Below are positions 16,025-24,960 of a DNA stretch of 64,000 bases, in pieces. Numbering within the stretch: the first letter of the stretch is position 1; every line of letters begins with the position of its first letter. The notes beneath the pieces are model-generated. The model saw only the letters and a list, made by a program, of their open reading frames with translations. It was not told the DNA's origin and ran no database searches. The DNA is taken from contig NZ_FYEZ01000003.1 in the NCBI RefSeq assembly GCF_900187395.1, positions 266,358-330,357 of the forward strand, read 5' to 3'. Origin of the DNA: Kytococcus aerolatus. GTDB taxonomy: Bacteria; Actinomycetota; Actinomycetes; Actinomycetales; Dermatophilaceae. The position numbers and the translations under genes were made by a program.

Positions 16025-16055
16025 ACTGCACCGCCTCACGTCGCGTCAGGGTCAA
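16025..16055 (-). promoter_or_regulatory. MerR-type promoter/operator of the TipA-like gene
   Basis: On the minus strand, TTGACC (16055..16050) is followed after the 19 bases typical of MerR promoters by TGCAGT as a weak -10. The spacer holds the near-perfect dyad CCTGACG-CGA-CGTGAGG. This suggests autoregulation by DNA untwisting. Confidence 0.55.
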
Positions 16056-16195
16056 GCATGCACCCGACGGGCAGGTCGCCAGCCCGCACATGATCCTCAA
16101 GATTCATCTGGCAGAAACCCCTTTGACACCTTCCTGACATCACAACGCGATGTTATGCCTCAACACACCACCAGTTCACCGAGGAAGGGACCGTG

Positions 16196-17755
16196 ATGCA
16201 CCACGTGGGGTCCACCACCGCCAGGACCGTCTCGCGCCGCACGCTGCTGACGCTGGCCGGCCTGTCCGGAACCACCATCGCCCTAGGGATCTCGTCACCG
16301 GAGCCCGCCGGAGCGACCCCGCCGCCCCGCGAGGACCTCTTCGGCCTCGGAGTCGCCTCCGGAGCACCCTCGAGCGACGGCATGGTGCTGTGGACCCGGC
16401 TGGCCCCGGAACCGCTGGCGGAGGACGGCCACGGGGGCATGCCCTCGCAGCCCGTCTCCGTCCGCTGGGAGGTGGCCCGCGACGAGGGTTTCCGCGACGT
16501 CGTGCAGCGCGGAAACGCCCTTGCGCAGCCCGAGCTCGCCCACTCCGTGCACCCCCAGGTGAAGGGCCTCGAGCCAGCGACCCGGTACTTCTACCGCTTC
16601 CGCGCGGGCCGCTCTATGAGCACCGTCGGCACCTTCCGGACCCTGCCCGCCCCCGGTGCCGCGGTCGACTCCTTCGCCATGGGCGTGGCCTCCTGCCAGG
16701 CCTGGTATCACGGCCACTTCACCGCCTGGAAGCACCTGGCCGCCGAGCCGGAGCTCGACCTCACGGTCTTCACCGGGGACTACATCTACGAATACGGCAT
16801 CCGTTCCGGCGACAACCTGCTGCGCCAGGGGGTGGAGCTCGGACCGGAGCACGCCCGCCCCGTGGAGACCCTGGCCCAGTACCGCCTGCGCTACTCCCTG
16901 TTCAAGACCGACCCGCACCTGCAGGCCGCTCACGCTCGTGCACCGATGGTGTTCACCTGGGACGACCACGAGGTGGAGAACAACTACGCCAACTCCCAGT
17001 CCCAGTACGGGGTCTCGCCGGAGGACTTTCTCCATCGCCGTGCCGTGGCCTACCGCGCGTATTACGAGAACCTGCCCCTGGGCGCAGAGGCCCTGCCGCG
17101 CGGGCCGCACAGCCATATCCACCACAGCTTCGACATCGGGGCCCTGGCGCGGCTCTCGGTGCTCGACAGCCGTCAGTACCGCGACCCGGTGCCGCAGGAC
17201 CTCTCCGAGGCGGACGACCCGGGTCGCACGCTGCTGGGACGCCCCCAGGAGGACTGGCTCGCTGAGCGGCTCTCCAGCTCGGCTGCACAGTGGAACGTCC
17301 TGGCCAACGGCGTGGCCGTGGTGCCGGTGACCGACGATCGCGTGGACCAGTGGGACGGTTTCCCCGCTGCCCGCCGTCGGCTCCTGGACCAGCTCGCCCG
17401 CACCTCCGACCCGGTGGTTCTCACCGGCGACATCCACCACCACGCCGCGGCCGAGCTGTGGGCCGACGCCTCGGCACCCCCGGGCGAGAGCGATCCGGTG
17501 GCGGTGGAGCTCATCTGCACCTCCATCGGCTCGGACGGCGACGGTCACGCCGGTGGGCACCCGGACTGGACACAGCACCCGTACGTCAAGGCAATGGACG
17601 CCCGCCGTGGCTACGTCCACGTGACGCTGACCCCGAGCGAGGCGACCTCGACCTTCGTGGTGGTGCCGTGGGTCGAGGCGGACGACACCGCTCCACGCGA
17701 GGTCGCGTTCCGGTTCCGCACTCCCGCCGGTTCCCGCCGCCTGCTGCCGGCTTGA
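16196..17755 (+). CDS. phoD: PhoD-type alkaline phosphatase/phosphodiesterase, Tat-exported
   Basis: The 519-residue protein has a twin-arginine signal (VSRRTLLTLAG, cleaving near PAGATP), an N-terminal PhoD domain (to about residue 140) and a metallophosphatase core. Metal-binding motifs are FTGDYIYEYG, WDDHEVENNY, DSRQYR and LTGDIHHH, as in calcium- and iron-dependent PhoD enzymes that release phosphate from esters and teichoic acids outside the cell. The ATG at 16196 is preferred over the GTG three bases earlier because of its 5-base distance from AAGGGA. It is followed after 46 bases by a companion gene. No clear Pho box was found. Confidence 0.92.
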   Translation: MHHVGSTTARTVSRRTLLTLAGLSGTTIALGISSPEPAGATPPPREDLFGLGVASGAPSSDGMVLWTRLAPEPLAEDGHGGMPSQPVSVRWEVARDEGFRDVVQRGNALAQPELAHSVHPQVKGLEPATRYFYRFRAGRSMSTVGTFRTLPAPGAAVDSFAMGVASCQAWYHGHFTAWKHLAAEPELDLTVFTGDYIYEYGIRSGDNLLRQGVELGPEHARPVETLAQYRLRYSLFKTDPHLQAAHARAPMVFTWDDHEVENNYANSQSQYGVSPEDFLHRRAVAYRAYYENLPLGAEALPRGPHSHIHHSFDIGALARLSVLDSRQYRDPVPQDLSEADDPGRTLLGRPQEDWLAERLSSSAAQWNVLANGVAVVPVTDDRVDQWDGFPAARRRLLDQLARTSDPVVLTGDIHHHAAAELWADASAPPGESDPVAVELICTSIGSDGDGHAGGHPDWTQHPYVKAMDARRGYVHVTLTPSEATSTFVVVPWVEADDTAPREVAFRFRTPAGSRRLLPA

Positions 17756-17801
17756 GCCGGCCCACCCCGACATCCTGCTCCGCCCGACCGAGAGGACCCT
17801 C

Positions 17802-18644
17802 GTGCTCCGTCGCCCCGCCCCTGTCACCGACCTGCGCGCCACCGGCAGCCTGATGCGCATCGAGCTGCACTGGACCCCGCAAGACTGGTCCACCCCGGTG
17901 GACCACCACCGCGTGCACGCCTTGCCCACCGACCAGGTCACCCACCGGTTCCTCCGCCATCCCGGCGAGGACACGCTCGTCGCGCGCACCATCTACCCCC
18001 GCTTCACCCACGACCGTCTGAACCCTGCGGGTCAGGCGTGGACCTACGTGGTGGTCACCGTGGACGCCGCCGGCCAGCGCTCCCGCCCCTCGGCACCGGC
18101 CCGGGCCACCTCGACGCGCTCGGTGACCACCGGCCGTCCGGTGGCCACACTCGGGTCGTTCGACCGGAAGAGCCTCGAGCTGCGCTTCGCACCGGCCGGG
18201 TACAAGAAGATCCCCACCGCCCACCCCGACGGCGTCATCACCCTCGGGCCGCAGGACGGCACGGCCCAGCTGCCCTACCTGCTGCCGGGCCCGGGGGACC
18301 GGTGGGCCGGCTCCCGCGCCTACTCCCTGCGCTGGACCCCGGCCGTCGAGAGCGCACCGGCGCGTCCGGCACTCGCCCTGTGGGGCATCGACACCACGCG
18401 CCTGGGCGGCCGCCTCGAGGCTCAGATCGGCGACTGGAGCCACGCATTCGATCTGCCGAAGGGCGCCACCAAGGGGTCCCGCACAGGCGACGCGACGGTC
18501 GAGGACAGCCCGCTGCACCCCGTCGAGCTGGAACTCGAGCTGCCTGCGACCGCGCTATCCGCCGCCGCACCGACCCTGGAACTCACCCTGGCCGAGGGCG
18601 GATGGGTCGCCTGGGACGCCATCGGGCTGTTCGAACTGGGCTGA
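17802..18644 (+). CDS. FN3-like/carbohydrate-binding-like protein next to phoD
   Basis: The 280-residue product seems to have two beta domains. Residues about 5-105 resemble a fibronectin type III fold (LRATGSLMRIELHW to QAWTYVVVTVDAAGQRS). Residues about 160-280 resemble the galactose-binding-like C-terminal domain of rhamnogalacturonan-lyase proteins (ALALWGIDTTRLGG, ending AWDAIGLFEL). No catalytic domain and no signal peptide are visible, which is odd for such domains. The GTG start has GAGAGGA upstream and lies 46 bases after phoD in the same direction. The link to phosphate or polysaccharide use is inference from the neighbour. Confidence 0.6.
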   Translation: MLRRPAPVTDLRATGSLMRIELHWTPQDWSTPVDHHRVHALPTDQVTHRFLRHPGEDTLVARTIYPRFTHDRLNPAGQAWTYVVVTVDAAGQRSRPSAPARATSTRSVTTGRPVATLGSFDRKSLELRFAPAGYKKIPTAHPDGVITLGPQDGTAQLPYLLPGPGDRWAGSRAYSLRWTPAVESAPARPALALWGIDTTRLGGRLEAQIGDWSHAFDLPKGATKGSRTGDATVEDSPLHPVELELELPATALSAAAPTLELTLAEGGWVAWDAIGLFELG

Positions 18645-18683
18645 GCCTCGGGCGGTCCGGTGTCCTACGGGCGCCGGGCCGCG

Positions 18684-21548
18684 TCAGGACCTCTTGCGGG
18701 TCCCGGCCTTCACGGTGCGCTTCGTGGTGGACGCCGGCTTCTTCGGCGCCGCCTTGCGGACCGGCTTCTTCTTCGGCCCCTCGGCGCGCTTCTGGGCCAG
18801 CAGCTCGAAGGCCTGCAGCTCCGAGACGTCCTCCGGCCGCATGGCCCGCGGCACGGTCACGTTCGTCTCGCCGTCGGTGATGTACGGGCCGAAGCGCCCG
18901 TCCTTGATGACGACCTTCTTGCCGGAGACCGGGTCCTCGGCGAACTCCGCGATGGGCGGGTTGGCCGCGCTGCGCCCGCGCCGCTTCGGCTCGGAGTAGA
19001 TCTTCAGCGCCTCCTCGAGGGTGATCTCGAAGATCTGGTCCTCGCTGGCCAGCGAGCGCGAGTCCGTGCCCTTCTTGAGGTACGGCCCGTAGCGCCCGTT
19101 CTGGGCGGTGATCTCGGTGCCGGTCTCCGGGTCCTTCCCCACCACGCGCGGCAGGGAGAGGATCTTCAGCGCGTCCTCCAGCGTCACCGAGCGCACGTCC
19201 ATGCCGCTGAGCAGCGAGCCGGTCCGCGGCTTCACCACGTCCTTGCCGCGCCCGCTGACCTTCTTGCCCTCGGCCTCGAAGCGCGCGACGTCCTCGTCGG
19301 TGAACACCTCCGAGACGTACGGGCCGTAGCGCCCGGTCTTGGCCACGATGTCGCGACCAGTCTCCGGGTCCTGCCCCAGCACCCGCCCGTCCGACGCCGC
19401 CTCGGCGAGGAACTCCCGCGCCATCGCCGGGGTCAGCTCGTCGGGGGCGATGTCGTCGCTGATGCTGGCCCGCAGCGGCTTCGGCTCCTCGCCCGGCGCG
19501 GTGCCTTCGGTGGTGAGCGGCTCGGCGCCCGCGGGGACCTCCCCGGTCGCCGGGTCGGTCCCGGCCGGGGCGACCTCCTCCACGTACGGCCCGTAGCGGC
19601 CCACCCGCACGACGATCCCGTCGCCGATGTCGATGGTGGAGACGCCCTTGGCGTCGATCTCGCCGAGGTCCTCCACGAGATCGCGCAGGCCGGCGGTGCT
19701 CGTGGCCTCGTCCCCGAAGTAGAAGCGCTGCAGCCAGGCCACGCGCTCCTCCTCCCCGGCGGCGATGGCGTCGAGCCCCTCCTCCATCTGCGCGGTGAAG
19801 TCGTAGTCCACCAGCGTCGGGAAGTGCTTCTCGAGCAGGTTGGTCACCGCGAAGGCGAGCCAGGTGGGCACCAGCGCGTTGCCCTGGGTGCGCACGTAAC
19901 CGCGGTCCTGGATGGTGCCGACCGTCGCCGCATAGGTGGACGGACGACCGATCCCCTTCTCCTCCAGCGCCTTGACCAGCGTGGCCTCGGTGTAGCGCGG
20001 CGGCGGGGAGGTCTCGTGCCCGCGGGCCTCGACCGGGTCGGCGTCGAGCACCTGCCCGGCGTGCACCTTGGGCAGGCGGGTCTCCTTGGAGCCCTTGCCC
20101 TTGGCCGCCCCCGCGGAGGCCTCTTCGGCGTAGCGCTCGGCGTCGCGGCCCTCCTCGTAGGCCGCCAGGAAGCCGCGGAAGGTGATGACCGTGCCCGAGG
20201 CCGTGTACTCGGCCTTGCGGGCCGGCTTCCCGCCCACCTCGGCACCCTCGAGCTCGGCGTCGATGCGGACTGTCGCCGTGGAGCCCTTCGCGTCGGCCAT
20301 CTGCGAGGCCACGGTGCGCTTCCAGATGAGCTCGTAGAGCGCGTACTCGCTGCCCCGCAGCTCGCCGGCCAGCTGGGCCGGGGTGCGGAAGGTCTCACCG
20401 GCCGGGCGGATCGCCTCGTGGGCCTCCTGCGCCCCCTTGGCCTTCGTGCCGTAGTGGCGCGGGGAGTCCGGCACGTACTCGGCGCCGTACAGGTCGCGGG
20501 CCTGCTGGCGGGCCGCGGTGATGGCCGACTGCGAGAGTGTCGTCGAGTCGGTACGCATGTAGGTGATGTAGCCGTTCTCGTACAGCCGCTGCGCCACCCG
20601 CATCGCGTCCTTCGAGCCCAGGCGCAGCTTGCGGCTGGCCTCCTGCTGGAGCGTGGAGGTGATGAAGGGGGCGGCCGGGCGGCGCGTGTACGGCTTCTCC
20701 GACACGTCGGCGACGGCGACCTCGGCGCGGGCGGTCGCGGTGGCGACGGACTCGGCGTCGGCCTGGCGCAGGTGCACCACCTCGGCGGCCTTCTTGAGCT
20801 CGCCAGCGTCGGTGAAGTCGCGGCCGGTGGCCACGCGCATCCCGTCGACGCTGTGCAGGCGGGCCACGAAGGACTGCCCGGCGTCGGTGGCGCCGGCCTG
20901 CGGGGCGAGGGTGGCCTCGACGTCCCAGTAGGAGGCCACGCGGAAGGCCATGCGGGCGCGCTCGCGCTCCACCACCAGGCGGGTGGCCACGGACTGCACG
21001 CGGCCGGCGGAGAGGCCCTGCTTCACCTTGCGCCAGAGCACCGGGGAGACCTCGTAGCCGTAGAGGCGGTCGAGGATGCGGCGCGACTCCTGGGCGTCGA
21101 CCATGCGGTCGTCGAGGTCGCGGGTGGTGTTCACCGCGTGCTGGATGGCGTCCTTGGTGATCTCGTGGAAGACCATGCGCTTGACCGGCACTTTGGGCTT
21201 GAGCGCCTGCAGCAGGTGCCAGGCGATCGCCTCGCCCTCGCGGTCCTCGTCGGTGGCCAGGTAGAGCTCGTCGGCCTCCTTGAGCGCGCGGCGCAGCTCG
21301 GTGACCTTCTTCTTCTTGTCGGCGTCCACCACGTAGTAGGGGTCGAAGCCGTTCTCCACGTCCACGGCGAACTTGCCGTAGGGGCCCTTCTTCATGTCCG
21401 TCGGGAGCTCGGACGGGGTCGGCAGGTCGCGGATGTGGCCAACCGAGGCCTCGACGCGGTACTCGTCACCGAGGTACTGGCCGATGGACTTCACCTTGGT
21501 GGGCGACTCGACGATGACGAGCTTGCTGCCCTTGGCTGCCTGGGACAT
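18684..21548 (-). CDS. topA: DNA topoisomerase I
   Basis: This type IA topoisomerase relaxes negative supercoils through a 5'-phosphotyrosine. The 954-residue protein has the TOPRIM domain at the N-terminus (IVESPTK, and ATDEDREGEAIAWH near 98-111). The catalytic tyrosine is Y330 in GYITYMRTDS. The C-terminal half lacks zinc fingers and instead carries actinobacterial C-terminal repeats, seen as GRYGPYVEEV, GRYGPYVSEV, GRYGPYLKKG and GRFGPYITDG. The lysine-rich tail (KKKPVRKAAPKKP) resembles the processivity tail of mycobacterial TopA. It is a single gene. Confidence 0.96.
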   Translation of the reverse strand: MSQAAKGSKLVIVESPTKVKSIGQYLGDEYRVEASVGHIRDLPTPSELPTDMKKGPYGKFAVDVENGFDPYYVVDADKKKKVTELRRALKEADELYLATDEDREGEAIAWHLLQALKPKVPVKRMVFHEITKDAIQHAVNTTRDLDDRMVDAQESRRILDRLYGYEVSPVLWRKVKQGLSAGRVQSVATRLVVERERARMAFRVASYWDVEATLAPQAGATDAGQSFVARLHSVDGMRVATGRDFTDAGELKKAAEVVHLRQADAESVATATARAEVAVADVSEKPYTRRPAAPFITSTLQQEASRKLRLGSKDAMRVAQRLYENGYITYMRTDSTTLSQSAITAARQQARDLYGAEYVPDSPRHYGTKAKGAQEAHEAIRPAGETFRTPAQLAGELRGSEYALYELIWKRTVASQMADAKGSTATVRIDAELEGAEVGGKPARKAEYTASGTVITFRGFLAAYEEGRDAERYAEEASAGAAKGKGSKETRLPKVHAGQVLDADPVEARGHETSPPPRYTEATLVKALEEKGIGRPSTYAATVGTIQDRGYVRTQGNALVPTWLAFAVTNLLEKHFPTLVDYDFTAQMEEGLDAIAAGEEERVAWLQRFYFGDEATSTAGLRDLVEDLGEIDAKGVSTIDIGDGIVVRVGRYGPYVEEVAPAGTDPATGEVPAGAEPLTTEGTAPGEEPKPLRASISDDIAPDELTPAMAREFLAEAASDGRVLGQDPETGRDIVAKTGRYGPYVSEVFTDEDVARFEAEGKKVSGRGKDVVKPRTGSLLSGMDVRSVTLEDALKILSLPRVVGKDPETGTEITAQNGRYGPYLKKGTDSRSLASEDQIFEITLEEALKIYSEPKRRGRSAANPPIAEFAEDPVSGKKVVIKDGRFGPYITDGETNVTVPRAMRPEDVSELQAFELLAQKRAEGPKKKPVRKAAPKKPASTTKRTVKAGTRKRS

Positions 21549-21683
21549 GGCACTCCTTCTGCCGACCGGACGTGCGCTGGAATCGTCAGCGCTCTGCGGC
21601 GCCCGGGCCGACGGGCGTCACCGTAGCCCACGACCGGCGGTAGTAGCCGCGAGGGGGCCGTGCTGGGGCGGCGCCCTTGGCCC

Positions 21684-21775
21684 TGTGGCAATTTGGGCAC
21701 GTAACGCCCCAGGATTGCCGTGCCACCCGGCGTGTCGCGGCCATTTGGGCACGTGATGCCCCGGAGTTGCGGGGG
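21684..21775. repeat. AATTTGGGCAC-type repeat pair, family P2 copy 1
   Basis: Two direct modules, CAATTTGGGCACGTAACGCC (21689) and CCATTTGGGCACGTGATGCC (21741), flank GGCGTGTCGCGG. The same module and the complement of the middle word recur at 25811-25906. It lies upstream of topA in a gene-free stretch (21549-21882). Confidence 0.6.
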
Positions 21776-21882
21776 CGTGAGGGGCCCGGGTCGGATAGTG
21801 ACCACTTTGGGGTGAAACTGGTAACCATCGGCGCAGGACGCCTTGCGAGGCGGGCGGATCCTGCGGCACTACGCTGCTGACC

Positions 21883-22053
21883 ATGACCCGCGGGAGGGAG
21901 CGTCGCGCGCCCAGTGTCAAGAACCTGGTGCTCTCATGGTTCAGGAGGGACGCCACCCCACAGGTCTTCCTGGTGTACGCCGACGAAGTCCACGGCGAGA
22001 GGGAGTTCGTCTGGGAGCCACCCCATCGCAGGACACCGCCGTGGAGATGGTGA
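21883..22053 (+). CDS. Small hypothetical protein, overlaps next gene
   Basis: The 56-codon frame starts MTRGRERRAPSVKNLVLSWF and reads VFLVYADEVHGEREFVWEPP, a protein-like composition. Its stop overlaps the next small frame as ATGGTGA (22046-22053). No ribosome site is visible, but TACGCT 7 bases before the ATG could be a -10 of a leaderless message. I recognise no family. It could also be the first part of one gene split by a frameshift. Confidence 0.35.
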   Translation: MTRGRERRAPSVKNLVLSWFRRDATPQVFLVYADEVHGEREFVWEPPHRRTPPWRW

Positions 22054-22274
22054 GCCGCCCGCCGCCCTTTCCCGGCACCGAGTCCTGGTTCACGGACGCC
22101 CCCTGGATCAGGGACGCCGACCCCCAGGACCACCAAGTGTTCGTCGTGATGTCTGGCGAACCCGCGACCTGCTGGGGCAGGGTGGCCTACTCCAGCCGCC
22201 AGAGCGCGGAGGACCACGTGGCTCGCGCGGGGGACGGCACCCTGTTCGTCCTGCCTCTGGAGCTCACGGCTTGA
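22046..22274 (+). CDS. Small hypothetical protein, possibly coupled to the frame upstream
   Basis: The 75-residue product reads WFTDAPWIRDADPQDHQVFV, then GEPATCWGRVAYSSRQSAED and LFVLPLEL, which looks like a small soluble alpha/beta protein. The ATG at 22046 overlaps the stop of the preceding frame; a GTG at 22041 is also in frame. The two frames may be one gene broken by a frameshift or two coupled genes. No domain is recognised. Confidence 0.4.
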
Positions 22275-22310
22275 CCCGGTGTGCGGGACGGAGGCCCGGG
22301 GCGGGGACGG

Positions 22311-22613
22311 CTAGTCGGCCAGAGTGCGCACCTCGTCGGCGAGGTACTCGCGCACAGAGATCTCGTCCGGTTCCGGCGGTGCAGTGCGCCCCTCGGGAAA
22401 CGGCCGGGCCCGAAACGCCTCCAAGGCCGCCCGGTCGTCCCAGATCTCCAGCAGACAGACCCGGGAGTCGTCCACCGGGTCAGCCGAGACCACGAAATCT
22501 ATGCAGGCAGGTTCCTGCCGCGCCAACTCCATGACGTAGCGGTGCCCCTCGACCAGATCCCCCCGGCGGGCGGGGTCCACCCGCATCCACCCGGCCACGA
22601 CGATCGCGCTCAT
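22311..22613 (-). CDS. Antibiotic-biosynthesis-monooxygenase-type (ABM) protein
   Basis: The 100-residue protein is a ferredoxin-like ABM-domain protein, a family of cofactor-free monooxygenases and related dimers. It reads IVVAGWMRVDPARRGDL, then CIDFVVSADPVDDSRVCLLE and IWDDRAALEAFRARPF, the usual pattern. AGGAGGAAGC lies directly before the ATG at 22613. It is divergent from the reductase-like gene at 22774. Substrate is unknown. Confidence 0.83.
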   Translation of the reverse strand: MSAIVVAGWMRVDPARRGDLVEGHRYVMELARQEPACIDFVVSADPVDDSRVCLLEIWDDRAALEAFRARPFPEGRTAPPEPDEISVREYLADEVRTLAD

Positions 22614-22773
22614 GCTTCCTCCTGGATGATCGCGAGTCCCCCTTCGAGGACCACATGTGAACATCGTGCGCGTGCACCTCAAGGGTAGTAACTGCCAGGG
22701 GTGGACATGGCAAGGTGACGCCAATCAGCCAGCACCACGCCTGGTTGTCGGTGGATCCCGGCAGGGTGGGCCC

Positions 22774-23349
22774 ATGGCCACCATCTACTGCACCGCCACC
22801 AGCCTGGACGGGTTCATCGCCGACGACGCCGAGAGCCTCTCGTGGCTGTTCAACACCCCCGGGCACGCCGACGACCCGGGCGGCCGCCACGGTGACGGCG
22901 ACTCGCTCGGCTTCGATCGCTTCTTCGAGGGCGTGGGCGCCATCGTGCTGGGCGCCTCCACCTACGCCTGGCTTGAGCGCGAACTCACCCAGGACGGCGC
23001 TGAGTTCACCTGGCCGTACTCCCACCCCACCTGGCTGATGACCCACCGCGACATCACCCCCATCGATGGGGTGACGCGCGCCAGCGGCGACGTCACCGAG
23101 CTGCACCCCCAGCTGGTGGAGGCGGCCGGCGACAAGGGCGTGTGGGTGATGGGCGGCGGTGACCTCGCGGGGCAGTTCGCCGATGCGGGGCTGCTCGACA
23201 CCGTGTGGGTGCACCAGGTGCCCGTCACACTCGGCGCCGGCAAACCACTGCTTCCACGGCGCCTGCGGCTGCGGCGCGAGGCCCTGGAGCGCGACGGCCA
23301 GTTCACGGCCATGCGCTTCGCCGTGGTCGGACCCGAACCTCGGGGCTGA
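22774..23349 (+). CDS. Dihydrofolate reductase-family (RibD C-terminal-like) protein
   Basis: The 191-residue protein has the DHFR/RibD C-terminal fold: an opening strand TIYCTATSLDGFIAD, then GAIVLGASTYAWL and the NADPH-binding-type VWVMGGGDLAGQFADAGLLD. Members of this stand-alone family (YyaP/YwjB-like) reduce unknown substrates with NADPH. The ATG at 22774 is preceded by GGGTGGG. It ends three bases before the convergent methyltransferase gene, with no terminator between. Confidence 0.87.
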   Translation: MATIYCTATSLDGFIADDAESLSWLFNTPGHADDPGGRHGDGDSLGFDRFFEGVGAIVLGASTYAWLERELTQDGAEFTWPYSHPTWLMTHRDITPIDGVTRASGDVTELHPQLVEAAGDKGVWVMGGGDLAGQFADAGLLDTVWVHQVPVTLGAGKPLLPRRLRLRREALERDGQFTAMRFAVVGPEPRG

Positions 23350-23352
23350 CCC

Positions 23353-24924
23353 TCAGCGCACCAGCAGCCCGTCGGCCACCAGGTCCCGCAGCACCGGCAG
23401 CACCTGTCGGGCCAGGTCGCTCTGGTCGGCCTCGGTCAACACCGCGATGCCGGCCAGCCCCTGGCGCGCCGTCAGGTCGCCGTCGCACACGCCCACCAGC
23501 CCCGCGGTGACCGTGTCCACCTGGAACGCCCGCCGCAGCCCACCGCCCTGCCGGATCAGCACCACCTGCGGGTCCGGATCGCCCGGGTGGGCGTAGTAGC
23601 GCTCCTGCGTCACGTCATCGGCGTACTGCCACGCGATGTCCAACAGCTCGTCGTCGGAGTGCTCCGCCAGCCAGGTCCGCGCCCGCACGCCGGCCAGAAC
23701 GTGCGGCCCCATCGCGGCGTCCACCTGCCCGCGCGCCTCGTCCAGCGCGATCCACGGCTCCCGCTCGACCTCGGGCCGATGCAGGGTGATCACCCCGAAC
23801 CCGATCGATGCCGTGCCGCGCGCCGCGAAGTCGTCCAACCACGCGCCGTACATGGCCTCGTACTGGCCGTCCCCCGGGGTGTGGCCGCCGTCGCGGGCCC
23901 AGGTCTCGGCGTACTCGGCGGGGTCCTGCACCTCGCGCAGCACCACCCACGCGTCCACGCCGAGCCCCGCCAGCCACGGCCGCACCCGGTCGCGCCAGTC
24001 CTCATCGGGCCCGATCTCCCAGTTGCCCAGCATCTGCGCCATGCCCCCGGGAGCCAGCAGCGCGGCCACCTGCCCGATCAGCCCGGACGTGATGCCGTCG
24101 GCCTCCACCCCACCGTCGCGGTACTCGTACACCGGCACCCCCTTGGTGCGCGGGGTGATGACGAACGGCGGGTTGCTCACGATGAGGTCGAACTCCTCGC
24201 CCGCGACCGGCTCGGTGAGCGACCCGTGCCGCAGGTCCAGCTCCACCCCGTTCAGCGCGCACGTGAAGCGCGCGAACTCCAGCGCCCGCTCGGAGATGTC
24301 TGTGGCCACCACGCGCTGGGCGTGGTGCGTCAGGTGCAACGCCTGCACCCCGCATCCGGTGCCGATGTCCAACGCGCGCGCCACCTCGGGCCGGGGGGTC
24401 CACGCCGCCAGGGTGACGCTCGCCCCGCCGATGCCGAGCACGTGGTCCTCGGGCAGGGGCCCACCGCCGGCCTGCAGCTCCGGCAGGTCGGAGACCACCC
24501 ACCAGGAGTCGTGTTCCGTGGCGTGGGGGCGCAGGTCGACGGCAGCGCGGTAGGTGTCGCCCTCGACGCGCACGATGCCGAGCGCCAGCGCGCCCTCGGC
24601 CCCGAGCGTGGGCAGGGCCGTGGCGAGCTCCTCGACGGTCAGCGGCAGGCCGAGCCCGAGCAGGCGGGTGAGGAGCGCGACCGGCTCGCGGCGACCCCGG
24701 GTGGCCAGGTCCGCCGGCAGGGACTGCTCGCGCTCCAGGGCGTCGGAGGCCACCTCGCCGAGGCACGCGCGGATGCCGTCGATCGTGTAGCCGGCCGCGG
24801 TCAGGTCGGCGCGCAGGGCCGCGACCTGCGGGGCCAGGTCGGTGCCGTCGGCGGCCACCAGGCGGGGCGGCGGCACGCTGGTGGTGGACGGGGCGGGCTG
24901 GCCGGGCTGCGTCGAGGAGCTCAC
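23353..24924 (-). CDS. Class I SAM-dependent methyltransferase (PrmC/RsmC-like)
   Basis: The 523-residue protein has an N-terminal helical region of about 170 residues common to actinobacterial members (DUF7059-type). The methyltransferase domain follows, with SAM motif [13 protein letters not shown] near residue 190 and the NPPF motif (IVSNPPFVI) typical of enzymes that methylate amino groups of glutamine or bases. The last part (DUF7782-like) includes [10 protein letters not shown]. It may modify a ribosomal or release factor target, but the substrate is unknown. The ATG at 24924 is the first codon of the conserved region. It converges on the reductase-like gene. Confidence 0.86.
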   Translation of the reverse strand: MSSSTQPGQPAPSTTSVPPPRLVAADGTDLAPQVAALRADLTAAGYTIDGIRACLGEVASDALEREQSLPADLATRGRREPVALLTRLLGLGLPLTVEELATALPTLGAEGALALGIVRVEGDTYRAAVDLRPHATEHDSWWVVSDLPELQAGGGPLPEDHVLGIGGASVTLAAWTPRPEVARALDIGTGCGVQALHLTHHAQRVVATDISERALEFARFTCALNGVELDLRHGSLTEPVAGEEFDLIVSNPPFVITPRTKGVPVYEYRDGGVEADGITSGLIGQVAALLAPGGMAQMLGNWEIGPDEDWRDRVRPWLAGLGVDAWVVLREVQDPAEYAETWARDGGHTPGDGQYEAMYGAWLDDFAARGTASIGFGVITLHRPEVEREPWIALDEARGQVDAAMGPHVLAGVRARTWLAEHSDDELLDIAWQYADDVTQERYYAHPGDPDPQVVLIRQGGGLRRAFQVDTVTAGLVGVCDGDLTARQGLAGIAVLTEADQSDLARQVLPVLRDLVADGLLVR

Positions 24925-24960
24925 GGGGCCAGTCTCCCAGCCCGGGTCGGTTCCCCGCCG

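Noticed and set aside
16120..16195. Pho box or standard sigma-70 promoter before phoD
   Set aside because: Only a single GTTCACC word is seen, without the direct repeat of a Pho box, and TTGACA lies too far (22 bases) from TGTTAT.
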